A DNA stretch of 7,994 nt from JAZGBC01 sp036444495 (GCA_036444495.1 JAZGBC010000031.1:1-7994), one strand, 5' to 3'; positions 1-5,913 are shown, numbered from the stretch's first letter. The notes: a model not told the origin generated them from the letters alone. Program-made: numbers and translations.

Positions 1-1
1 A

Positions 2-151
2 TTTGCCCCACCCTCCGGGCCGGGCGCTTTTTCCCGCCAGATGCGTCGCTCGCTGCTTGAAGTGGACGGCACTACGGCGCAACTCGCTCCTGTCTGGCGG
101 GCAAAAATCGCCTCGGTGAAATGGGTCGATATTGAGGAGAGTTGGTATTAG
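2..151 (+). CDS. Possible 3' end of an unidentified gene (partial)
   Basis: One plus-strand frame is open from the window edge to a TAG at 149-151 and would encode about 49 C-terminal residues ending in VKWVDIEESWY. The composition (W, Y, D, E, K and V mixed) looks more like a real protein than the Arg/Pro/Gly-rich translations usual for non-coding frames here. The other frame checked from the edge closes within 60 bases. The gene would converge on carD, and its TAG overlaps the carD stop codon by two bases. I recognise no family or domain in so short a tail. An inverted repeat (28-107) lies within the frame, so the stretch could instead be non-coding sequence downstream of carD. Confidence 0.35.
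   Translation, partial: FAPPSGPGAFSRQMRRSLLEVDGTTAQLAPVWRAKIASVKWVDIEESWY
28..107. repeat. Inverted repeat downstream of carD
   Basis: The arms are tttttcccgccaga (28-41) and tctggcgggcaaaaa (93-107). They are complementary over 14 bp except for one extra C in the right arm, and are separated by 51 bases. On the minus strand this could form a long-loop structure beyond the carD stop. The loop is long for an intrinsic terminator, and the repeat overlaps the possible partial gene ending at 151, so its role is uncertain. Confidence 0.4.
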
Positions 152-645
152 GCCGCCGTGAGGAGTTCTTCCAGCTTGAGGGCGGCGGCAGCCTCGTCGA
201 TCTTTTCGACCGCCGCCAGTTCGCGCACCAGGCGCTCGAGCGCGGCCTGGTACATCTGCCGCTCGCTGTAGGACTGATCGGGCTGATCCGCATTGCGGTG
301 CAGATCGCGCACCACCTCGGCGATGGCGATCGGATCTCCGGAGTTGATCTTGGCCTCGTATTCCTGGGCCCGGCGGCTCCACATGGTGCGCTTGACCCGG
401 CTGCGGCCCTTGAGGGTGGTCAGCGCGGAATCCATCATCTTGCGGCTGGACAGCTTGCGCAGGCCGGAATGCTTGGCTTTAGTCACCGGGACGCGAAGAG
501 TCATCCGGTCTTTCTCGAACTTGATGATGATCAGCTCGAGGATATCCCCGGAGATCTCCTGGCTTTCCACGCCCTGGACCCGGCCGACGCCGTGCGTCGG
601 GTAAACGACATAATCGCCTGAACTATATTCGTGCGCCTTCGCCAT
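148..645 (-). CDS. carD: CarD/CdnL-family RNA polymerase-binding transcription regulator
   Basis: This 165-residue protein is of the CarD/CdnL type, which binds the RNA polymerase beta subunit and stabilises open promoter complexes, notably at rRNA promoters. The N-terminal Tudor-like domain spans about residues 6-68, opening with the typical GDYVVYPTHGVGRV block and including RVPV at 51-54. A helical DNA-binding domain follows, with the family's conserved tryptophan at W89. I chose the ATG at 645 because it begins at the family's usual N-terminus; an upstream in-frame extension to 744 is Arg/Gly-rich and unlike the family. A GGAGG lies 13 bases upstream (659-663), rather far, with a weaker GACGGA closer. 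The leader is long, and fdxA lies upstream on the same strand, a common alphaproteobacterial arrangement. The length is usual for alphaproteobacterial CdnL. Confidence 0.95.
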   Translation of the reverse strand: MAKAHEYSSGDYVVYPTHGVGRVQGVESQEISGDILELIIIKFEKDRMTLRVPVTKAKHSGLRKLSSRKMMDSALTTLKGRSRVKRTMWSRRAQEYEAKINSGDPIAIAEVVRDLHRNADQPDQSYSERQMYQAALERLVRELAAVEKIDEAAAALKLEELLTAA

Positions 646-770
646 ATTTCCGTCTCTTCCTCCGTCTCGTCCTCTCGCGACTAGCACCCGTTTTCCCGCC
701 TGTCCGGCATCTCCCCGGCTTTTCGGATCGAGGTACCCCGCCACCCCGGCCGAAACCTTGCGCTCCGGCC

Positions 771-798
771 AAAACGAAAGCGCCGTAGAGACTACGGC
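771..798 (-). terminator. Terminator-like hairpin between fdxA and carD
   Basis: On the minus strand, a perfect 7-bp stem GCCGTAG/CTACGGC with a 3-base loop (798-782) is followed by GCTTTCGTTTT, seven T in eleven bases. This could end transcription coming from fdxA or from the promoter at 901-929, or act as an attenuator before carD. The stem is short and the T tract is interrupted, so efficiency may be partial. Confidence 0.45.
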
Positions 799-895
799 AC
801 CCCCCGATTAGGTCCTTGTGTGCCAAGGTTGGTTTTTTCGGGCCACCGGAATACCAGGAATTGCTCGGTCCTTCCGCAGCCCAGACTTATTAAGG
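771..895 (-). ncRNA. Candidate small RNA or attenuated carD leader
   Basis: Downstream of a sigma70-like promoter (901-929) the minus strand can form three successive stem-loops. The first, 882-840, pairs GGGC with GCCC and CGGAA with TTCCG. An A-rich single-stranded stretch follows. The second pairs CCTTG with CAAGG (828-814, 5-base loop). The third pairs GCCGTAG with CTACGGC (798-782) and is followed by GCTTTCGTTTT. With a start near 895 and an end near 771 the product would be about 125 nt. I see no match to 6S, SRP, tmRNA or RNase P RNA signatures. The alternative is the 5' leader of carD with a conditional terminator. No conservation data are available from one sequence. Confidence 0.4.
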
Positions 896-900
896 TATTA

Positions 901-929
901 TTTATACACTATTTTTCGGCCGCAGGCAA
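901..929 (-). promoter_or_regulatory. Sigma70-like promoter reading toward carD
   Basis: On the minus strand, TTGCCT (929-924) and TATAAA (906-901) are separated by exactly 17 bases. They match the consensus boxes at 4/6 and 5/6. The site sits in a local AT-rich island in an otherwise GC-rich window, and a start near 895 is expected. It would drive the candidate small RNA or a leader of about 250 bases for carD. Confidence 0.5.
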
Positions 930-930
930 C

Positions 931-945
931 TGCTGCACTGCAGCA
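931..945. promoter_or_regulatory. 15-bp palindrome next to the -35 box, possible operator
   Basis: TGCTGCA-C-TGCAGCA is a perfect 7-bp inverted repeat around one base. It ends one base upstream of the minus-strand -35 box. Such symmetry and placement fit a dimeric regulator site, but a chance repeat or a hairpin in the fdxA 3' transcript are also possible. I cannot name a regulator. Confidence 0.3.
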
Positions 946-1025
946 CGCACTGGTTTTGCGCTGATTTCCGCGGTTCCAGGGACTGCGGCACTATGAAAAC
1001 AACCCAGTTCCCAGTACGCCACGGA

Positions 1026-1370
1026 TCAGCCGTCGGTTTTCCCCGGGTTCTGGCTGAAGTACTTGTCGAACTTGCCCTCCTCGTCCTTGTACTTCTCCGC
1101 GTCGGCGAAGGGCTCCCCCTTACGCGTGATATTGGGCCACTTGCCGTCGCTGTAGTCGCGATTCAACTCCAGCCAGGCCTCGGCCTTGGGGTCGGTGTCC
1201 GGAATAATGGCCTCGGGCGGGCATTCCGGCTCGCACACGCCGCAATCGATGCATTCATCAGGATGAATCATCAGCATGTTTTCACCCTCATAGAAGCAAT
1301 CCACGGGGCATACCTCCACGCAGTCCATGTATTTGCATTTGATGCATGCCTCGGTCACGACGTAAGTCAT
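1026..1370 (-). CDS. fdxA: 7Fe ferredoxin [3Fe-4S][4Fe-4S], FdxA/FdI type
   Basis: This 114-residue soluble electron carrier closely follows Azotobacter vinelandii FdI, including the shared stretches CIKCKY, CVEVCPVDCFYEG and HPDECIDC. By that alignment C9, C17 and C50 would bind the 3Fe-4S cluster, while C21, C40, C43 and C46 would bind the 4Fe-4S cluster. C12 and C25 correspond to the non-ligand cysteines of FdI. The C-terminal region with WPNIT (about residues 78-82) is also conserved in the long FdxA form. The ATG at 1370 gives the family's N-terminus, and a GGGAG lies nine bases upstream. The gene follows a TerB-family gene after 86 bases and precedes carD on the same strand. The redox partner cannot be read from this sequence. 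Confidence 0.95.
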   Translation of the reverse strand: MTYVVTEACIKCKYMDCVEVCPVDCFYEGENMLMIHPDECIDCGVCEPECPPEAIIPDTDPKAEAWLELNRDYSDGKWPNITRKGEPFADAEKYKDEEGKFDKYFSQNPGKTDG

Positions 1371-1430
1371 CTCTATGGTCTCCCTGTCCCCTCGTTGGGA
1401 CTTGCCGTTATGCCAACAACCTTAAACCGT

Positions 1431-1452
1431 CCTCTGTGCCGGCCTCTGTGCC
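1431..1452. repeat. Tandem 10-bp direct repeat upstream of fdxA
   Basis: CCTCTGTGCC occurs twice with a 2-base gap, a 12-base period, between the terB stop and the fdxA start. On the minus strand it reads GGCACAGAGG twice, about 60-80 bases before the fdxA ATG. A related TTGGCATAACGG lies further downstream. It could be a pair of regulator sites on one face of the helix, or a small slippage duplication. Confidence 0.4.
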
Positions 1453-1456
1453 AACC

Positions 1457-1921
1457 TCATAGGCCGAGGCGCTCCCGCACCCGCTTGCGCGCCGCGCCGC
1501 TTTCGCGATCGGGAACATGCAGCAGTCCGGTGACCCGCCGCATCAGGCTGGCCTCCAGATGGTGCATTTTGCCGTCCGCGTAAACGACCTCCCACAGCAT
1601 CTCCAAAAGTTCGATCCGTTCTTCCCGCGTAAAGGCCTTTTTGACCACCCGGGTCAGCCCGTGCAACTCGCTGCCGTGTTCGACCCGCGCCTCCGCCACC
1701 TCGATCAGCGCGCCGCCTTCCTCGCGGCTGAGACCGAAGCGCTCGATCACCAAATCGAGGATCCTGGCCCGCTCCGCCGCGTCGAAATCAGCGTCCAGTT
1801 GCGCCGCCTCGACCATCAGTGTCGCCGCCGCTACCTGCAACTCATCGTGGCTATGGCCCGCCCCACCCGATTCCGGAGCGCCGCGGCGGTCCAGAAACAA
1901 GGCCTTGAACCGGTTGATCAC
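1457..1921 (-). CDS. TerB-family (COG4103-like) protein
   Basis: This 154-residue, largely helical cytoplasmic protein is of the TerB/DjlA-N fold. A short basic amphipathic N-terminus (residues 1-13) and a Gly/His linker lead to the domain at about residues 25-145. That domain shows the family's internal duplication: an acidic segment QLDADFDAAE (41-50) and a matching YADGKMHHLE (114-123), with W110 just before it. Acidic residues in these segments are thought to bind metal in TerB. Despite the name, this stand-alone type has no shown tellurite role and no ter genes are nearby, so I give no function. The start is a GTG: an in-frame stop lies five codons upstream and no good Shine-Dalgarno is visible. 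It sits between the S4 gene and fdxA on the same strand. Confidence 0.85.
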   Translation of the reverse strand: MINRFKALFLDRRGAPESGGAGHSHDELQVAAATLMVEAAQLDADFDAAERARILDLVIERFGLSREEGGALIEVAEARVEHGSELHGLTRVVKKAFTREERIELLEMLWEVVYADGKMHHLEASLMRRVTGLLHVPDRESGAARKRVRERLGL

Positions 1922-1953
1922 GGCTTTTGCGTATCACGCCCGCGCGCGACGGC

Positions 1954-1978
1954 GCAACCCTTCGTGGCTCGGGGTTGC
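1954..1978 (-). other. Hairpin between the S4 gene and terB
   Basis: GCAACCC and GGGTTGC form a perfect 7-bp inverted repeat with an 11-base loop, in the 127-base gap between the S4 gene stop and the terB GTG. No T tract follows on either strand, so it is not a standard intrinsic terminator. It might be a processing or stability element, or a mild control on terB translation. Confidence 0.35.
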
Positions 1979-2048
1979 TCCTCAAAGTTCTGACCGGGAA
2001 ACAAGCGGGACAAACTCACCAAGTGGTCGCCCCTGGCGGCGAAAACCA

Positions 2049-2423
2049 TCACCTGAATCTGCCCATCAGCCAATCGAGAAGGCGCCGCTGGCGCTTGGTC
2101 GGCCGGCCGCTGCCGCGCGGCCGGGTTGCCGGCTCCGGCATCCGGCTCTCTGCCGTGGGCGGCTTCAGGTCCTCGTAGAGCGCCTGTGCCTCGGGCGCAG
2201 GCCCGCGCCGGGTACCCAGCGCCACGACCCGCACGACGCGGATATGGCGCCCTTGCGGAAAGGTCAGCACCTCGCCCGGCTTTATCTTGTGGTGCGCCTT
2301 GGACACTGTCGCGCCGGAAACGCGCATCTTGCCCGCGTTGCACATCTTGGCCGCCAGCGTGCGCGTCTTGAAGAAGCGCGCGTACCAAAGCCACTTGTCC
2401 AGGCGCAGGGAGGGCTCGCTCAT
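2049..2423 (-). CDS. S4-domain RNA-binding protein, Hsp15-like
   Basis: This 124-residue protein consists of an N-terminal S4 RNA-binding domain (about residues 6-68, opening LRLDKWLWYARFFKTRTLAA and including the typical GKMRVSG turn) and a basic C-terminal tail ending in GRPTKRQRRLLDWLM and a few more residues. E. coli Hsp15 (HslR) of the same family binds free 50S subunits carrying a stalled nascent chain and helps recycle them after heat shock; a similar role here is inference. Its ATG overlaps the helicase stop as ATGA, and no clear Shine-Dalgarno is visible, so translation is probably coupled to the helicase. This helicase-S4 pairing is common in alphaproteobacteria. I leave the symbol empty because orthology to hslR is not proven. 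Confidence 0.92.
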   Translation of the reverse strand: MSEPSLRLDKWLWYARFFKTRTLAAKMCNAGKMRVSGATVSKAHHKIKPGEVLTFPQGRHIRVVRVVALGTRRGPAPEAQALYEDLKPPTAESRMPEPATRPRGSGRPTKRQRRLLDWLMGRFR

Positions 2424-4945
2424 GTCTTAGGCGAGAGGCCGCGCAGCTTGGCGAAGGGCGAATCGGCCTTTTCGCCGCCCGCCCGGCGGCGCCCGCGCGC
2501 GTTGCGCTCGCGGGTCTTGCGGCCCCCGCGCCGGGCAAAGCTGAGACCGGCCGTATCGCGTTGGGCCTGGTAGCCAAGCGCCCCGAGCACGGTTTCCAGT
2601 TCCGTCTCGCCGCAGCCCGAAAGACGCCTGAGCCGGGGCGTCAGCGAAAAAGAGCCCTGGCCGGACAGCTTGTAAGCCTCATAGGACAGGCGTTCCAGGA
2701 CATCGGCCCTGAGCGCCACGTCAGCGCCTTCGCGGCCCGCGAAATAGCGGTACCCGAGAACGCGGCAGAGTTCCTCGCCCAGGCCGTTCTCGAGGATGAG
2801 CGCCGGCGCCCCCAGCTCGGGCACCGCGGGCGGTGATGCATTTTCCCGCACCGCCCAGAGCAGGGCGCGCAGGCGGGCCGGGCCGGGCTCGATCAGCGCC
2901 GGCAGGTAAACGCTCTCGCGTCCCAGGCGCACGCCGAGCCCGGCCAGGGCCTTCCGGTCCGCCTTCTTGAGCCCTCGGATCTGCGCCGCGAGCTGGCGCC
3001 GCGGCAGCAGGCCGAGCGCCTCCACGAGCTGGTAGACCAGGCCGCGCGGGGGACCGGCGAGCGCCTCCTCCTGCACCGCCGCGGCCAGGGCAAAGAGCGG
3101 TTCCAGTTCCCGCTCCAGACGGCCGCGCAGCCAGGCGCTGAGGCGCAGGCGCAGGCGTTCGCGCGCGCGGCCGTCGAGGAACTCGCTGGGCAGGGGCTCG
3201 ACGCCGGGCTGGAGCGCGCTCTCGCCGCGTTTGAGCCGCGCCACCTCCGCGCCGTGCCAGGTGATCGCCCCCTCGGGGTCAAGTCCAAAGGAGTCGTCCG
3301 CGTCGTCTTCCAGGCGCTTGACGCGCGCCGGAATCTCGCCCACGAGCACACGCCGCGCCGCAGTGAACAGCCGCTTGGCGTCCTCGCCCTCGACGCTCTC
3401 ATCGAGGCGGAACCTGAACCCCTCGAGGCGGCCGGCGAACACCCCTTCCACCAGGACCTGGCCGTCCGGCTTGATCGCGGCCAGCAGTTCGTCCCCGGCG
3501 CGCAGGCGGCGCACCAGCATGGCCGCGCGCTTGTCCACGAAGCGCTGGGTCAGGCGCTCGTGCAGGGCGTCCGAGAGCCTGTCCTCGATGCGCCGCGCGC
3601 GCTCCTGCCAATGGGCGTTGTCGGCCAGCCAGTCGCCCCGGTGCGTCACGTAGGTCCAGGTCCGGATGAAGGCGATGCGCGCGGCCAGGGTGTCGATGTC
3701 GCCGTCGCTGCGATCGAGGCGCTGGATCTGGCGCGCCACCCAGTCCTCGGGCAGGTACCCCTCTCCGGCCATGAGATAGCGGTAGATGCGGCTCAGGAGC
3801 TTGGCGTGCTGATCGGACAGGATCTTCTGGTAGTCGGGAATCTGGCAGACCTCCCAGAGCAGGCGCACGGCCTCGGCATGGCCGGTGAGCGCGGCGATCT
3901 CCGGGTCGCGGGCGAGGGCTTGGAGCGCGGTCACATCCTCGGCCCGCCGGACCTTGATCAGCTCGGGCGCGGGGGGCCCCCGCTCCAGGCTCTTGAGCAG
4001 GAGACCGGGCGAGCGGAAATCGAGCTTGCGGTTGCGCCAATAGGCCGTGCGCAGGGGGTCGAAGCGGTGTTCCTCCACCGCCTCGACCACATCGGCGGGC
4101 AAGGGGCCGATCTCGTTCGTGGTGCCGAAGGTGCCGTCCGACATGTGGCGCCCGGCCCGGCCCGCGATCTGGGCCAGCTCCGCGGGCGTGAGCCGGCGCA
4201 GGGACTGGCCGTCGAACTTCTCCAGCCGGGCGAAGCAGACGTGATCCAGGCTGAGGTTGAGGCCCATGCCGATGGCGTCGGTCGCCACCAGGTAGTCCAC
4301 CTCGCCGGCCTCGAACATGGCGACCTGGGCGTTGCGCGTGCGCGGGCTGAGCGCGCCCAGCACTACAGCGGTGCCGCCGCGCTGGCGGCGCACCAATTCG
4401 GCGATGGCGTAGACCTCGGCGGCGGAAAAGGCGACCACCGCCGAGCGCGGCGGCAGGCGGGTCAGCTTGCGCGTGCCGGCATAGGTCAGCTTGGAGAAGC
4501 GCGGCCGGGTGATGATCTCGGCTTCCGGCACCAGGGCCTGCACGATCGGCCGCGCCGTCTCGGCGCCGAGGAACATGGTTTCCTCCTCGCCGCGCGCATG
4601 CAGCAGCCGGTCGGTGAAGACGTGGCCGCGATCCGGGTCCGCGCAGAGCTGTATCTCGTCGACCCCGAGGAAGGCCGCCGGCCGGTCGAGCGGCATGGAT
4701 TCCACGGTGCAGAGAAAATAGCGCGCAGTCGGCGGCACGATCTTCTCTTCACCGGTGACGAGTGCGGCCTGGCGCTCGCCCTTGAGTGCCACCACGCGGT
4801 CGTAGTTCTCGCGCGCCAGCAGACGCAGCGGGAACCCCATCATCCCGCTGCGGTGGCCGAGCATGCGCTCGATGGCCAGATAGGTCTTTCCCGTGTTGGT
4901 CGGGCCCAGGACGGCGGTGACCCGGCGCTCAGAAAATTGGCTCAT
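2420..4945 (-). CDS. SUV3/MgpS-type superfamily 2 ATP-dependent RNA helicase
   Basis: This 841-residue DExH-type helicase has the SUV3 motif set. These are Walker A GPTNTGKT (14-21), DEIQ (96-99) as motif II, GAETA (127-131) in the position of motif III, VATDAIGMGLNL (220-231) as motif V, and QIAGRAGR (259-266) as motif VI. The ATPase core covers about residues 8-300. A helical SUV3-like region follows (LWEVCQIPDYQKI, then a long helical stretch), then an alphaproteobacterial C-terminal extension with a very basic tail ending SPFAKLRGL. Mitochondrial SUV3 unwinds RNA for degradation; an RNA substrate here is inferred from that kinship. I chose the ATG at 4945 since homologues begin just before Walker A. 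An in-frame TTG at 5035, three bases past the pcm stop, would add 30 unconvincing residues. The gene follows pcm and overlaps the S4 gene. Confidence 0.93.
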   Translation of the reverse strand: MSQFSERRVTAVLGPTNTGKTYLAIERMLGHRSGMMGFPLRLLARENYDRVVALKGERQAALVTGEEKIVPPTARYFLCTVESMPLDRPAAFLGVDEIQLCADPDRGHVFTDRLLHARGEEETMFLGAETARPIVQALVPEAEIITRPRFSKLTYAGTRKLTRLPPRSAVVAFSAAEVYAIAELVRRQRGGTAVVLGALSPRTRNAQVAMFEAGEVDYLVATDAIGMGLNLSLDHVCFARLEKFDGQSLRRLTPAELAQIAGRAGRHMSDGTFGTTNEIGPLPADVVEAVEEHRFDPLRTAYWRNRKLDFRSPGLLLKSLERGPPAPELIKVRRAEDVTALQALARDPEIAALTGHAEAVRLLWEVCQIPDYQKILSDQHAKLLSRIYRYLMAGEGYLPEDWVARQIQRLDRSDGDIDTLAARIAFIRTWTYVTHRGDWLADNAHWQERARRIEDRLSDALHERLTQRFVDKRAAMLVRRLRAGDELLAAIKPDGQVLVEGVFAGRLEGFRFRLDESVEGEDAKRLFTAARRVLVGEIPARVKRLEDDADDSFGLDPEGAITWHGAEVARLKRGESALQPGVEPLPSEFLDGRARERLRLRLSAWLRGRLERELEPLFALAAAVQEEALAGPPRGLVYQLVEALGLLPRRQLAAQIRGLKKADRKALAGLGVRLGRESVYLPALIEPGPARLRALLWAVRENASPPAVPELGAPALILENGLGEELCRVLGYRYFAGREGADVALRADVLERLSYEAYKLSGQGSFSLTPRLRRLSGCGETELETVLGALGYQAQRDTAGLSFARRGGRKTRERNARGRRRAGGEKADSPFAKLRGLSPKT

Positions 4946-5038
4946 GGCTCTGGAGAATCGGCCCGCGCGGGCTTCCTTGCAAGCCCCCGCCACTGCATCG
5001 CGAATAGGTGAACCGGCGGACGTTCGGCCAGCCAACGG

Positions 5039-5764
5039 TCAGGAGCGCGCGTCGTCGCCCCCGCCCTCGACCAGCGGCACGAAGGCCACGGGCAGGACGT
5101 TGCGCTCGCTGAGGCGCCCTTTCTCGTCCTTGACGATGAGCAGGAGGTCCTGCTCCTGATCGTGAAAGGGGTAGCGGGCGGCGGTCTTGCTGCGGTCCAC
5201 GGGAATGACCAGCCGGCCACCCGGGGCGAGCTGCTCGACCAGCGCCGGGGGCACCCGGCGCCAGGCGGCCGCGGTCACGACAATGGCGTCGAAGGGCGCC
5301 TGTTCGGCCCAGCCTAAAGCGCCGTCGCCGGTGCGCACCTCGATATTGTCGTAGCCCATCCCAGCCAGGCGTTCGGCCGTGGGTCCGGCCAGCTGTGGGA
5401 CGACCTCGACGCTATAGACCTGCGCGGCCACCTCGGCGAGCACGGCGGTCTGATAGCCGCAGCCCGTACCGATCTCGAGTACCCGGTCTTCCGGGCCGGG
5501 TTCCGCCAGGTCGGTCATGATGGCCACCATATAGGGCTGGGAGATGGTCTGTCCGTGACCGATCGGCTGTGGGCGGTTGTCGTAGGCCGAGGCCCGGTTG
5601 GCCTTCGGGACGAAGCTGTGGCGCGGCACTTTCTCCATCGCCACCATGACGCGCGGGTCGAGCTCGTCCTTGCCCAGCCACTTGCGGGTCCCGTCGACTT
5701 CGGCGGCGATCTTCGCGACCATGGTCTTGCGCGCGGCCAGCGTGGGGTCCTGTTCGTCGGTCAT
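5039..5764 (-). CDS. pcm: Protein-L-isoaspartate O-methyltransferase
   Basis: This 241-residue SAM-dependent enzyme methylates L-isoaspartyl residues in aged proteins, starting their repair. Visible landmarks are VPRHSFVP (46-53), the substrate-side block IGHGQTISQP (68-77) with the conserved serine S75, SAM motif I VLEIGTGCGY (95-104), the acidic end of the next strand near VYSVEVV (116-122), and GGRLVIPV (182-189). It is somewhat longer than E. coli Pcm (208) because of an N-terminal extension of about 30 residues. The ATG at 5764 has GGAG four bases upstream; a longer in-frame extension to 5887 would run through the shared promoter region and is rejected. Unlike the classic surE-pcm-nlpD context, here it precedes a helicase gene and diverges from htpG. 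Confidence 0.95.
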   Translation of the reverse strand: MTDEQDPTLAARKTMVAKIAAEVDGTRKWLGKDELDPRVMVAMEKVPRHSFVPKANRASAYDNRPQPIGHGQTISQPYMVAIMTDLAEPGPEDRVLEIGTGCGYQTAVLAEVAAQVYSVEVVPQLAGPTAERLAGMGYDNIEVRTGDGALGWAEQAPFDAIVVTAAAWRRVPPALVEQLAPGGRLVIPVDRSKTAARYPFHDQEQDLLLIVKDEKGRLSERNVLPVAFVPLVEGGGDDARS

Positions 5765-5798
5765 GGCGCTCCGTTTCGGCGGCGATTTCCGGTGGGGC

Positions 5799-5827
5799 CT
5801 TGCAGTTCCCTGTCTATTAACACATAT
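5799..5827 (+). promoter_or_regulatory. RpoH (sigma32)-like promoter candidate for htpG
   Basis: CTTGCA (5799-5804) and ACATAT (5822-5827) are separated by 17 bases, resembling the alphaproteobacterial RpoH pattern of a CTTGAA-like -35 and a CCATAT/CTATAT-like -10. Transcription would start near 5834, leaving a leader of about 80 bases. TTGCAG with TATGAG also gives a weaker sigma70 reading with an 18-base spacer. No CIRCE element is present. Confidence 0.45.
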
Positions 5828-5870
5828 GAGGCGCGGCGAATTAGTTAACGCGCTCCCCTCGCGGCCCTCA

Positions 5871-5896
5871 AAAGCGGCAAGACCCAAAGCGGCAAG
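5871..5896 (+). repeat. 11-bp direct repeat in the htpG leader
   Basis: AAAGCGGCAAG occurs at 5871-5881 and again at 5886-5896, a 15-base period, directly before the ribosome binding region AAGGAAAAGGG (5899-5909) of htpG. It could be a recent tandem duplication or a paired binding site in DNA or RNA. It does not resemble a ROSE thermometer. Confidence 0.5.
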
Positions 5897-5913
5897 GCAA
5901 GGAAAAGGGCACC

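Noticed and set aside
623..826. 67-codon minus-strand frame overlapping the carD start
   Set aside because: It has a TTG start and a Gly/Arg-rich product, and it overlaps the carD start in another frame. It also crosses the terminator-like hairpin.
814..838. Plus-strand terminator: CCTTG/CAAGG stem followed by TTGG and six T
   Set aside because: The stem is only 5 bp and no plus-strand gene lies upstream to be terminated. The stem is better read as part of the minus-strand structured RNA candidate.
1425..1456. Sigma54 promoter before fdxA (TTGGCAC on the minus strand)
   Set aside because: The -24-like box is present but no GC dinucleotide in a TTGC context occurs at the required spacing.
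1457..1921. Tellurite-resistance operon
   Set aside because: Only a single TerB-family domain gene is present. No terA, terC, terD or terZ-like neighbour is visible, and the domain name alone does not show tellurite resistance.
1641..2573. 310-codon plus-strand frame across terB, the S4 gene and the helicase end
   Set aside because: It runs antisense through three recognisable genes, and its translation is low-complexity Arg/Ser/Ala/Pro-rich.
3254..5011. 585-codon open frame antisense to the helicase gene
   Set aside because: Same codon-bias shadow; the helicase motifs on the minus strand settle the coding strand.
5834..5913. ROSE-type RNA thermometer or CIRCE element in the htpG leader
   Set aside because: Neither the anti-Shine-Dalgarno structure of ROSE nor the TTAGCACTC inverted repeat of CIRCE is present.
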